This document shows, one piece after another, positions 6,056 to 13,138 of a DNA stretch of 13,191 nt (position 1 is the first letter of the stretch; every line of letters begins with the position of its first letter). A model generated the notes under the pieces. It was not told the DNA's origin and did no database searches. It was given only the letters and a program-made list of their open reading frames with translations. The DNA is from an uncultured Gemmatimonadota bacterium (GTDB taxonomy: Bacteria; Gemmatimonadota; Gemmatimonadetes; Gemmatimonadales; GWC2-71-9), in NCBI GenBank assembly GCA_913009915.1, contig CAJVYZ010000017.1, positions 1-13,191 on the forward strand, read 5' to 3'. The position numbers and the translations under genes were made by a program.

Positions 6056-7273
6056 GTGGATATCACGGTCGACGCCCTGATCGTTGGCGCGGGGCCTGCC
6101 GGCAGTGTCACCGCCACCCTCCTGGCTGACGCGGGCCTCCAGGTATTGGTCGTGGACCGGGCCGCCTTCCCGCGTGACAAGCCGTGCGCCGAGTACCTGA
6201 GTCCGGCCGCGGTGCTCATTCTCGAGAGGCTCGGTGTACTGGGCACGCTGAAGGACGCCGGCGCCAACCCCCTCTCCGGAACGACGGTGGTCGGCGCCTA
6301 CGGCAGCCGGCTCACCGGCCTGTTCGCCAAGACGGGGAGCCCCCCCCTCCACCGCCCTACCGGACTGGCCGTTACCAGGCGGATTCTCGACGCAGCATTG
6401 GTCGACGCCGCCCGGAGCCGGGGCGTCACGGTCATGGAGCGGACCCGGGTGGTTGAGCTAATACGCCATCGGGGAGCGGTGACCGGAGCGGTGATCGCCA
6501 CAGCCGGAGGGAAAACAGCCACGGTCGCGGCCCCCGTCACGGTGGGCGCCGACGGCCTCCACTCGGTAGTGGCCCGCTGGTTCGGTGGTGTGAGGAGAGC
6601 GCCGCTCCGGCGCTGGGCCTTCGTGGGTCATTTCGCCGGCGTCACCGGCCTGGCAGACCGGGCGGAACTCCACGCCGGCACCGAGGGCTACGCCGGGCTC
6701 AACCCTATCGGCCCGGGCATCACCAATGTGTCCCTGGTAGTTCCCCGGCAAGTCGCCAGACGCGCGCGCGGCGATGTGGCGGACTTTTTTCATAGCACCC
6801 TCGACCGGTTCGACGGGATACGGAACCGGGTTCACCCTTCGGGTTCGCTGGGGCCGATCCGAACGGTGGGCCCGTTCGGGGTTCGAGCGCGACGGCCGGT
6901 GGTGGACGGCGGACTACTGGTCGGCGACGCGGCGGAGTTCTTCGACCCCTTCACCGGAGAGGGGATACACTCCGCCCTCCGGGGCGCCGAACTCGCCAGC
7001 TGGACTATCCTCGAAGCCACCCGAGGCCCGAAGCCATTCTCCGCCACGTCATTGAGCAGTTATCTTCGTGCCCGCCGCCGGGCGTTCTGGGGCAAATGGG
7101 TGGTCGAGCGCATGATCGGCTATGGTATGTTGATGCCACGACTGTTCGACCGGGCCGTCGAGCGCATCGGCAGGAAGGACCCGATGGCCCACACGTTGAT
7201 AGGAGTCACCGGCCACGTCGTCCCGCCGGGCGCGGTCCTGAATCCGGTATTTCTCACTAGGATGGTGCTGTGA
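6056..7273 (+). CDS. FAD-dependent oxidoreductase, geranylgeranyl-reductase / PHBH-fold family
   Basis: A 405-residue flavoprotein. FAD-binding signatures are in order: VGAGPAGS dinucleotide motif (10-17) with Asp34 at the end of the second strand, VGADGLHSVV DG motif (163-172), and GLLVGDAAEFFDPFTGEGIHSAL GD motif (286-308). KPCAEYLSP (42-50) matches the KPCG-type segment of geranylgeranyl reductases and related tailoring oxygenases. The basic C-terminal region (340-405) lacks a signal peptide or obvious transmembrane anchor. There is no WxWxIP, so it is not a typical flavin halogenase. Possible reactions are alkene reduction of an isoprenoid or oxygenation of an aromatic or polyketide substrate. 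It starts at GTG 6056 with GAGGG nine bases upstream. Its TGA overlaps the flavin reductase start (GTGA), which suggests the two work as a pair. Confidence 0.9.
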   Translation: MDITVDALIVGAGPAGSVTATLLADAGLQVLVVDRAAFPRDKPCAEYLSPAAVLILERLGVLGTLKDAGANPLSGTTVVGAYGSRLTGLFAKTGSPPLHRPTGLAVTRRILDAALVDAARSRGVTVMERTRVVELIRHRGAVTGAVIATAGGKTATVAAPVTVGADGLHSVVARWFGGVRRAPLRRWAFVGHFAGVTGLADRAELHAGTEGYAGLNPIGPGITNVSLVVPRQVARRARGDVADFFHSTLDRFDGIRNRVHPSGSLGPIRTVGPFGVRARRPVVDGGLLVGDAAEFFDPFTGEGIHSALRGAELASWTILEATRGPKPFSATSLSSYLRARRRAFWGKWVVERMIGYGMLMPRLFDRAVERIGRKDPMAHTLIGVTGHVVPPGAVLNPVFLTRMVL

Positions 7274-7752
7274 ACCCAGCGATCGACCCCGCGTTGTTCC
7301 GGCAACTGATGGGCCGTTTCGCCACCGGCGTCACCGTGGTCACCGTGGGGTCGCCCGGCGGGAAACTATCCGGCATTACGGTCAACAGCCTCAGTTCGGT
7401 CTCCCTCGACCCGCCGTTGGTGTCGATATGCATCGACCGGGGGGCGGACATGCACGCTACCCTCACCGGCGCAACGGGGTTCGTCATCAACATCCTCCGC
7501 TCCGATCAGGAGTCCGTCTCCCGCCGCTTCGCCGACGGCCGGCCCGACCGATTCGACGGCGTGGGCTACGGTCTGAGCAATGACGGACATCCCATCCTTG
7601 ACGGCGTGCTGGCACACCTCGAGTGCACCGTGCACGCGTCGATCGAAGCCGGCGACCATTCGGTATTCCTCGGCCGCGTGGTCGGCGGGACATCGGGCGA
7701 GGGACCTCCGCTCCTGTTTTATCGAGGGGGATACGGACTGGACGGCACGTGA
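7270..7752 (+). CDS. Flavin reductase-like FMN-binding protein (HpaC/RutF family)
   Basis: A 160-residue split-barrel flavin reductase that would use NAD(P)H to make free reduced flavin. Family features: FRQLMGRFATGVTVVT (10-25), GITVNSLSSVSLDPPLVSICID (35-56, flavin-phosphate loop), FVINIL (71-76), LAHLECTV (114-121), GDHSVFLGRVV (128-138) and the C-terminal PLLFYRGGYG (147-156). GTG 7270 overlaps the upstream TGA by four bases and has AGGA seven bases before it. Its own TGA overlaps the methyltransferase GTG. Its likely partner is the preceding flavoprotein. It could instead carry bound FMN and be a stand-alone oxidoreductase. Confidence 0.92.
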   Translation: MNPAIDPALFRQLMGRFATGVTVVTVGSPGGKLSGITVNSLSSVSLDPPLVSICIDRGADMHATLTGATGFVINILRSDQESVSRRFADGRPDRFDGVGYGLSNDGHPILDGVLAHLECTVHASIEAGDHSVFLGRVVGGTSGEGPPLLFYRGGYGLDGT

Positions 7753-8471
7753 GCGAGTCTCTCATCGCCCCGCACGGCAGGGAGCTGCTGGACCAGCCTG
7801 ATGCCGATCCGCGCCTGGTTCGCCGCAACTTGGCTGACCTGGTCAAAGCCAACAGGTGGCTGGGTGGACGCAGGGCACTGTCACTCGGACTGCAGCGGAC
7901 GATGGGACATCTCCCGGCGGGAACCCGATTGACCCTACTGGACATTGGAACCGGAAGCGGGGATTTGCCGGCGTATTGCCAGACCTGGGCCCGGGCTCGA
8001 GGCCTCACCATCAACCCGGTGGGACTTGAGCGAATACCCGCCGCCGCCCGGATCGCTGCCGGGAGCGGGTTGCCCACCTTCATCGGTTGTGCCAGTGCCT
8101 TTCCCGTCCGGCCGAAGTCGGTGGACATCGTCCTGGTAAGCCAGGTGGTACACCATTTCAACCGGGACGCCGCCGTCGAGCTGCTACGATGGTGTGACCG
8201 CTTTGCCCGCCGGGCCGTCATCATGGTGGACCTCCGGCGCTCGCGGATGGCGGCGGCAGGCTTCCAGATCGGTGCCCGGATTCTCGGATTCGCCCCGGTG
8301 ACTATCGACGATGGCCTGACCTCAATCGAGCGAGGTCTGACCGCGAGCGAAGCCCGCGCCCTGCTCGCCGATGCCGGGGTGTCAGCAGCGGTGACACGTG
8401 TTGCCCCGTATCGGCTGATCGCCACGTGGTCTCCGCGCGAACGGCAACTGGAGCCAGAATGCGAACGATAG
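7749..8471 (+). CDS. Class I SAM-dependent methyltransferase
   Basis: A 240-residue methyltransferase. Motif I is LTLLDIGTGSGDLP (61-74). The acidic end of the second strand is at VGLE (91-94), and the motif IV-like strand is VDIVLVSQVVHHF (125-137). The N-terminal NLADLVKANRWLGGRRAL (27-44) resembles the helical cap of methyltransferases found beside type III polyketide synthases and FAD tailoring enzymes, which points to small-molecule O- or C-methylation rather than RNA or protein work. That comparison is from memory. The open frame extends upstream to 7623, but GTG 7749 in a GTGA overlap with the flavin reductase stop is chosen because it matches the operon's pattern and the domain start. 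The 3' end overlaps the SRPBCC gene by 13 bases. Confidence 0.9.
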   Translation: MSESLIAPHGRELLDQPDADPRLVRRNLADLVKANRWLGGRRALSLGLQRTMGHLPAGTRLTLLDIGTGSGDLPAYCQTWARARGLTINPVGLERIPAAARIAAGSGLPTFIGCASAFPVRPKSVDIVLVSQVVHHFNRDAAVELLRWCDRFARRAVIMVDLRRSRMAAAGFQIGARILGFAPVTIDDGLTSIERGLTASEARALLADAGVSAAVTRVAPYRLIATWSPRERQLEPECER

Positions 8472-8926
8472 ATCGTTTACGGATACGGGCTCCGGCCAGC
8501 CGGGTCTTTGCCGCCGCCGCCGCCGTGGAACGCTGGCCCGACATCCTCCCCCACTACCGGTGGGTAACCCGGCAGGGCCGGGAGCAAGACGCGGAGATCG
8601 TCGAAATGGCGGCGTGGAGGCAGTTCGGCCTGTTCCAATATCCCACTTGGTGGCGATCGCGGATGTGGACCGACCCGGCGGGCCGGGCCATCCGCTACAA
8701 CCACATCGCCGGTATCACCAAGGGCATGGACGTCGAGTGGCGGCTCGAGGCAGACGGCAACGAGACGGAAGTCACCATCGTACACCAGTGGGACGGCCCG
8801 GCGTGGCCTCTCATCAAACGCCCGGCCGCCGACTGGGTCATAGGCCCGCTGTTCATCTCGGCCATTGCGTCGCGCACCCTCGCCGGCATCGGCCGGTTCG
8901 CGGAATCAGCGGAATCAGATGGATAG
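8459..8926 (+). CDS. SRPBCC-family protein (polyketide cyclase/dehydrase-like)
   Basis: A 155-residue protein with the START/Bet v1-like helix-grip fold, as in aromatic polyketide cyclases and in CoQ10-binding (COQ10/RatA) proteins. Visible signs: an N-terminal strand RLRIRAPASRVFAAAAAVERWPDILPHYRWV (7-36), the typical A-P-x-x-V-F and E-x-W-P-x-x-L-P signature; middle beta strands (46-113); and a C-terminal long helix (123-150) that would cap the hydrophobic cavity. ATG 8459 is fixed by GGAG five bases upstream (8450-8453) within the end of the methyltransferase gene. The frame's earlier start at 8426 lacks this. It overlaps the ketosynthase gene by 8 bases. The ligand is unknown; cyclisation or carrying of the operon's product is an inference. 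Confidence 0.88.
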   Translation: MRTIDRLRIRAPASRVFAAAAAVERWPDILPHYRWVTRQGREQDAEIVEMAAWRQFGLFQYPTWWRSRMWTDPAGRAIRYNHIAGITKGMDVEWRLEADGNETEVTIVHQWDGPAWPLIKRPAADWVIGPLFISAIASRTLAGIGRFAESAESDG

Positions 8927-10175
8927 CAACGGCAAGCCGCGCCGGGTGGTGATCACCGGCGTCGGCCCGCTCACCCCCATAGGCATCGGACTCGAGCCGT
9001 TCTGGCAGGGACTCCGCAACGCGGCCTCGGCCGTGGGCCCCGTGGAGCGGTTCGATCCGTCACCTTTCAAGAGCCGCATCGCGGCAGAAATCAGGGACTT
9101 TCACCCAGAGGATTTCCTGGAGGCACGCCGGGTCCGTCGGCTAGATCGTTACTCCCAGTTCGCCGTGGCGGCCACCCGGATGGCTCTGGGCGACGCCGAG
9201 CTCGATTGGGCGCGCGAGGATTCTGACCGGGTAGGTGCCATGATGGGCACGGCGCTGGGCGGCATCGCCTCGGCCGAGGAACAGCACGCCAGGTTCGTTG
9301 ACGGCGGGACCGCCGCCGTCAATCCGGCCCTGGCGTTGATGGTCTTTCCCGGGGCGGCCAGCTGCAACATTGCCATCGAGTTCGGGTTCACCGGGCCGAA
9401 CGCCACCAACGGCATGAGCTGCGCCTCGGGAACGATCGCCATCGGCGAAGCGTTCCGTGCCGTCCGCCGGGGAGATGCCGATGTCATGGTGGCCGGCGGC
9501 GCAGAGGCGCCCCTGGCGCCGCTGAGTTTCGGCGCCTTCGCCATCATCCGGGCGATGTCCACCCGCAATGACGACCCCGGATCGGCCAGTCGCCCCTTCG
9601 ACATCGGGCGCGACGGGTTCGTAATGGGTGAGGGCGCCGCCGTCCTGATCCTCGAAGAGCGACAACGCGCCGTAGCCCGGGGCGCGCCGATCTATGCCGA
9701 GGTGGTGGGCTTCGGCACCAGCAACGACGCCCATCACATGACGGCCCCACTCCCCGACGGCAGCCAGGCCGCCCGCTCGATCAAGATGGCGTTGGCCGAC
9801 GCGGCCGTCGCTCCGAGCGAGGTGAGCTACATCAACGCCCACGGCTCCTCCACTCCACTCAACGATCCAACGGAGGTCTCCGCCATCAAGCGGGTGTTCG
9901 GCGATCACGCCTACCGCGTGGCTTTGAGCGGAACCAAGGGCTACTACGGTCACGCCCTCGGCGCCAGCGGCGCCATCGAAGCGGCCATCTGCGCCCTGGC
10001 AATCGCCCGCGGGTGGCTCCCCCCAACCGTCAACCTGACCACGCCCGACCCCGCCTGCGACCTCGATCTGGTGACCGGATCGGGCCGTGACCTTGCGCCG
10101 CTCATCACCGTGAGCAATTCGTTCGGCTTCGGCGGCATCAATGCCGCACTGGTGTTCCGGCACCCGGACGATTAG
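8919..10175 (+). CDS. Beta-ketoacyl-ACP synthase, KAS II/FabF-like
   Basis: A 418-residue condensing enzyme with complete catalytic machinery: nucleophile Cys168 (NGMSCASGT), His308 (INAHGSSTPLND), Lys340 (GTKGYYGH) and His345, plus the SNSFGFGGINAAL glycine-rich end. The numbering is offset by only five from E. coli FabF (Cys163, His303, Lys335, His340), and length is normal. It should perform decarboxylative Claisen condensation of malonyl-ACP with an acyl primer. ATG 8919 (MDSNGKPRRVVITGVG) overlaps the SRPBCC stop by eight bases. No acyl carrier protein, chain-length factor or ketoreductase is in the window. The setting after flavoenzymes, methyltransferase and cyclase-like protein suggests specialised lipid or polyketide synthesis rather than the housekeeping fabF, which usually sits beside acpP and fabG. 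Confidence 0.95.
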   Translation: MDSNGKPRRVVITGVGPLTPIGIGLEPFWQGLRNAASAVGPVERFDPSPFKSRIAAEIRDFHPEDFLEARRVRRLDRYSQFAVAATRMALGDAELDWAREDSDRVGAMMGTALGGIASAEEQHARFVDGGTAAVNPALALMVFPGAASCNIAIEFGFTGPNATNGMSCASGTIAIGEAFRAVRRGDADVMVAGGAEAPLAPLSFGAFAIIRAMSTRNDDPGSASRPFDIGRDGFVMGEGAAVLILEERQRAVARGAPIYAEVVGFGTSNDAHHMTAPLPDGSQAARSIKMALADAAVAPSEVSYINAHGSSTPLNDPTEVSAIKRVFGDHAYRVALSGTKGYYGHALGASGAIEAAICALAIARGWLPPTVNLTTPDPACDLDLVTGSGRDLAPLITVSNSFGFGGINAALVFRHPDD

Positions 10176-10251
10176 GGGGTTCCGCCCAGTCGACGGTTCC
10201 TCTAGATTCGCGCCGTCCATTCATCTACCACTCCCAGTCTGAGAGCATCCT

Positions 10252-10941
10252 ATGGCTACACTCTCGCGCCGCCTCGTGGCGGAGGCGTTCGGCACCTTCG
10301 GTCTCGTGTTCGTCGGCAGCGCCGTCGTCGTGGTCAACGCCTTCCCCAGCGCCGCGTTCGGCCTCTTGGGGATCGCGGTGGCACACGCGTTCGTCTTTGC
10401 AATCATGATCACGGCCACGATGAACATTTCCGGCGGCCATCTCAATCCCGCCGTCACCTTCGGGCTCCTGGTGGCGCGCAAGATCGACTTGCGCACCGCC
10501 CTTCCCTACATCGCCGCCCAACTCGCCGGGGCCGCGCTGGGAGCACTGCTCGTCAAGTACGCCATCCCGTCCAACGTCGGCCGGGTCCTGAGTTACGGCA
10601 CGCCGGTCATCGCCAGCTCCATCACGCTGGGCCAGGCCATCACCATCGAAGCCGTGCTGACGTTCTTCCTGGTCTCGGCAGTCTTCGGCACCGCCGTGTC
10701 GCCCGAGGCTCCCAAGGTGGGGGGGTTCGGCATCGGCCTGGTGCTGCTGTTCGCCATCCTGGTGGGCGGGCCCCTGACCGGGGCGGCGTTGAATCCGGCG
10801 CGGGCGTTCGGCCCAGCGTTGGTGTCGGGCAACTGGCTGGGCCAGGCGGTGTGGTGGGTGGGACCGCTCCTCGGCGGGCTAGCCGCGGGCTTGCTGTGGA
10901 AGTTGGTGCTGCTTCCGCCGGAGAAGACCCAAGAGAGCTGA
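10252..10941 (+). CDS. MIP-family channel (aquaporin/aquaglyceroporin-like)
   Basis: A 229-residue inner-membrane channel with six hydrophobic helices and two half-helices carrying Asn-Pro-Ala boxes: GGHLNPAVTF (61-70) and GAALNPARAFGPAL (177-190). Arg184 after the second box fits the selectivity filter. Helix 2 begins HAFVFAI with His45. In helix 5, LTFFLVSAVFGTAV (136-149), the histidine typical of water-specific AqpZ/AQP1 (LLVIHGAT) is replaced by a hydrophobic residue, as in some TIP-like or broader-range channels. So glycerol, ammonia, urea or similar solutes are possible besides water. It begins 76 bases after the ketosynthase, with only a weak GAGAG upstream, and may be a separate unit. 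It converges with ccmD across a repeat array. Confidence 0.92.
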   Translation: MATLSRRLVAEAFGTFGLVFVGSAVVVVNAFPSAAFGLLGIAVAHAFVFAIMITATMNISGGHLNPAVTFGLLVARKIDLRTALPYIAAQLAGAALGALLVKYAIPSNVGRVLSYGTPVIASSITLGQAITIEAVLTFFLVSAVFGTAVSPEAPKVGGFGIGLVLLFAILVGGPLTGAALNPARAFGPALVSGNWLGQAVWWVGPLLGGLAAGLLWKLVLLPPEKTQES

Positions 10942-10948
10942 GCAGCTA

Positions 10949-11012
10949 GGGCGGTAAGGCGGTAGCTGCCAGTACCGCCTTACCGCCTTACCGCCCTACC
11001 GCCCTACCGCCC
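10949..11012. repeat. Five tandem 8-bp repeats (TACCGCCY) with inverted copy; bidirectional hairpin
   Basis: TACCGCCT occurs twice and TACCGCCC three times in unbroken tandem (10973-11012). Two inverted units, GGGCGGTAAGGCGGTA, lie at 10949-10964. GGCGGTAAGGCGGTA (10950-10964) pairs perfectly over 15 bases with 10973-10987 around an 8-base loop; register shifts allow alternative pairings. It lies between the converging aquaporin and ccmD genes and may end transcription on both strands, though no T tract is present. The ccmD stop codon (11006-11004) falls within it. Confidence 0.9.
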
Positions 11013-11135
11013 AAGGATATCCCGGTCGCTGCGGAGGGCGCGGAGCGCTCGGGTGATCAGACTTCCTCCATATACCAGATAGACCACGGCGGCGACGATG
11101 TAGGCCGCGATCATGTAGCCCGCGTTTTCCGGCAT
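11004..11135 (-). CDS. ccmD: CcmD-like small membrane protein of the haem exporter
   Basis: A 43-residue protein: short polar N-terminus, one transmembrane helix (about 8-25, MIAAYIVAAVVYLVYGGSL), then a basic cytoplasmic tail (TRALRALRSDRD). This is the usual CcmD pattern, which bridges the CcmABC complex and holo-CcmE. The start is ATG 11135, with AGGAGG six bases upstream and one base between it and the ccmC stop. A longer frame to 11207 overlaps ccmC and is rejected. The final residues LGR and the TAG stop are encoded by the flanking tandem repeat, so the C-terminus seems to have been set by the repeat. Identification rests on position, size and topology. Confidence 0.85.
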   Translation of the reverse strand: MPENAGYMIAAYIVAAVVYLVYGGSLITRALRALRSDRDILGR

Positions 11136-11136
11136 G

Positions 11137-11832
11137 TCAGGCCTCCTCGTCCAGTTGAGCCATGGCATGGCGGGCCAAGCCGTAACGCAGCACCACGAAA
11201 CCCACATACAACACCGTCGCGGCCAGGAACCCGAGCAGCAGGGTCCGCAGCATCTCCGGGGGCAGGGAGGGAGATGACGGCTTGAGAACGATGGGCATGG
11301 GGTGCAGCGTCCGGAACAGATACACGCTCAAGTGGATGAACGGCACCAACACCATGCCCATGATCCCCACGACCGCCGCAAATCTGGCCCGTTCGGCCGG
11401 GTCGTGGACGGCCGAGCGCAGGGTCATGTATCCCACGAACAACAGGAACAGGATGAGCGTCAGGGTCAACCGCGCATCCCACGTCCACCACGTGCCCCAG
11501 ATCGGCTTGCCCCAGATGGGTCCCGTTGTCAGCATGATGACACTGAAGACCAGGCCGACTTCGGCCGAGGACGCCGCGAACGCGTCGAGGCGCTCGTCCC
11601 GGAGCCACAGATAGAGAATGCTGACCAGGCCGACGAGGGTGAACGCCACCATGGCGCTCCAGGCCGCGGGAACATGCACGTAGAAGATCTTCTGCGCCGC
11701 GCCCTGCCTCACCTCGAGCGGGGTATAAGCCAAGGCGAGCAGGTAGATGCCCACCATGGCCACCAGACCCAATACCGTGAGGGCGATGCCCCACTTCATG
11801 ATGCCGCGACTGCTGCTGATAGTGGGCTTCAT
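11137..11832 (-). CDS. ccmC: Haem exporter/lyase subunit CcmC
   Basis: A 231-residue inner-membrane protein with six helices that presents haem at the periplasmic face for transfer to CcmE. The tryptophan-rich haem-handling motif WGTWWTWD is at 112-119. Conserved histidines are His53 (YVHVPAAW, first periplasmic loop) and His167 and His177 (IHLSVYLFRTLHP, third periplasmic loop), the expected axial ligand positions. The ATG overlaps the ccmB stop (ATGA), and the stop is one base from ccmD. No strong Shine-Dalgarno is seen, which fits translational coupling. Length and order match system I cytochrome c maturation. Confidence 0.96.
   Translation of the reverse strand: MKPTISSSRGIMKWGIALTVLGLVAMVGIYLLALAYTPLEVRQGAAQKIFYVHVPAAWSAMVAFTLVGLVSILYLWLRDERLDAFAASSAEVGLVFSVIMLTTGPIWGKPIWGTWWTWDARLTLTLILFLLFVGYMTLRSAVHDPAERARFAAVVGIMGMVLVPFIHLSVYLFRTLHPMPIVLKPSSPSLPPEMLRTLLLGFLAATVLYVGFVVLRYGLARHAMAQLDEEA
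11142..11147 (-). promoter_or_regulatory. Shine-Dalgarno of ccmD
   Basis: AGGAGG on the minus strand inside the last codons of ccmC, six bases before the ccmD ATG. It supports the 43-residue start. Confidence 0.8.
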
Positions 11833-12509
11833 TCGTCGACGACCGCCGGGAAGATGAGGACACAGAGCGTAATGAACACCACGTCATACAAGGCTAGAAT
11901 TCTAAGCCAGCCGATCATTTCGCTCAATGGACGGCCGGCGAACATGCGAGTCGTCGTTTGTACCGCCCCGATGAGCGGCGGCACCATGAACGGCAGCAAC
12001 AGCATGGGCAACATCAGCTCGGCAAACCGGGTTCGCACCGTCATGGCGCTGAACAAGGTTCCCACGGCCACGAACCCGATGGTCGCCAGGACGATGAGCC
12101 CGATCAGTCCCGTGAGGATGCCCCACACGGGCACATTGAAAAACAGCACGAACAGCGGGAGCGCCACGGCCTCGACCATACCGACGAACGCGAGGTTGGA
12201 GATCAGCTTGCCCACATAAATGGCGCTGCGTGACACCGGAGCGAGCAGGAGGCCTTCCAGCGCCGCGTTCTCCTTCTCCAAGTTGAACCCGCGATTCAGC
12301 GCGATCATGCCGGCGAACGCAAAGGTGATCCACAACACGCTCGGTGCCAGCACCGAGCTGGAAACCAGCGACGCGTCGCGGGCAAAGTTGAAGATGATCA
12401 ACACCAACGCGGCAAACACCACGGCCGAAAGAATAGCCGTCTTGCTACGGACCTCGATGACGATGTCCTTCCCGGCCACCGCCGCGGCAACCCGCAGCCA
12501 GCTATTCAC
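11829..12509 (-). CDS. ccmB: Haem exporter ABC permease CcmB
   Basis: A 226-residue membrane permease, the usual length for CcmB, with six hydrophobic segments. The typical block between helices 2 and 3 is present: FAGMIALNRGFNLEKENAALEGLLLAPVSRSAIYVGK (65-101). It pairs with the CcmA ATPase; the CcmAB complex releases holo-CcmE from CcmC. It starts at GTG 12509 within GTGAATAG, overlapping the ccmA stop by eight bases, and ends in an ATGA overlap with ccmC. All junctions in this operon are overlapping or nearly so. Confidence 0.95.
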   Translation of the reverse strand: MNSWLRVAAAVAGKDIVIEVRSKTAILSAVVFAALVLIIFNFARDASLVSSSVLAPSVLWITFAFAGMIALNRGFNLEKENAALEGLLLAPVSRSAIYVGKLISNLAFVGMVEAVALPLFVLFFNVPVWGILTGLIGLIVLATIGFVAVGTLFSAMTVRTRFAELMLPMLLLPFMVPPLIGAVQTTTRMFAGRPLSEMIGWLRILALYDVVFITLCVLIFPAVVDE

Positions 12510-13138
12510 GCAACAGACTTTCGTATTCCGGCAGGAAGCTGCCGAGCGGCGGCGGCGGAGACTCGCTCCTGATGACGGCGCCTTCTATCATCACCATCAT
12601 GTGACTTGCGATATCCCACACCTCGGCAAACTGGTGGCTGACAACCACGGCGCCGAGACCCTGGGACCGCCGACTGGTGAGCACGTCCTGGATATGCTTG
12701 GCCGCCGGGGCGTCGAGGCCGGTGAACGGCTCGTCCAGCAGGAGGATCTCGGGCTCAGCCAGCAACGCGCGAGCCAGCGCCACGCGTTGCACCATCCCCC
12801 GGCTGAGCGACCGCACCGGCTGGTGAGCCTTGTGCTCGAGGCCAACCGCGGCCAGCGCGGCCAGCGCCGCCCCACGGGGTTCGGCCAACCCGTAGATCCG
12901 TGCGGTAAACGCCAGGTTCTCCGCCGCCGTCAAATCGTCGTATAGAAAAGACTGGTGGGAAAGCAGCCCGATCGGCCGCCGCACCTCCGGGTCGGATGAC
13001 TTCAAGTCGCGGCCCTTGACCGCGACCCGGCCGGAGGTCGGCCGTACCAGGCCGCCAAGCATGCGGAGGAGGGTGGTCTTGCCGGCGCCGTTGGGACCGA
13101 AGACCGCCACCAGCCCGCCGCCGCCCACGGGGCTATCG
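12502..13138 (-). CDS. ccmA: Haem exporter ABC ATPase CcmA (5' truncated)
   Basis: ATP-binding subunit for cytochrome c maturation. Numbering the open frame from GTG 13143: Walker A GPNGAGKTT at 16-24, Q-loop LLSHQSFLYDD near 60-70, signature SRGMVQRVALARALL at 114-128 (LSRGMVQR is typical of CcmA), Walker B ILLLDEPFTGLD at 133-144, and H-loop VVVSH at 166-170. About 25-30 residues of the true N-terminus are missing. Upstream of 13138 the frame stays open but reads HSFPARRSSVL, a slightly mutated form of the adapter-derived peptide HSFPTRRSSDL. The apparent GTG start at 13143 is therefore inside degraded adapter and is not the real start. The operon promoter is outside the window. Confidence 0.93.

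Noticed and set aside
6056..7273. Flavin-dependent halogenase
   Set aside because: A paired flavin reductase suggested it, but the WxWxIP motif is absent and the KPCAEYLSP segment fits the geranylgeranyl-reductase-type family better.
7623..7748. N-terminal extension of the methyltransferase
   Set aside because: The added residues are arginine-rich translation of the flavin reductase gene in another frame; GTG 7749 in a GTGA overlap fits the operon pattern.
9141..10220. 359-codon minus-strand open frame opposite the ketosynthase
   Set aside because: Low-complexity Gly/Ala/Asp/His product with no motif; the plus-strand gene has complete catalytic residues.
10973..11012. CRISPR array
   Set aside because: Units are 8 bp in direct tandem with no spacers and no cas genes nearby.
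11302..12219. 305-codon plus-strand open frame across ccmC and ccmB
   Set aside because: Shadow of two well-conserved membrane protein genes; Gln/His/Arg-rich product without domains.
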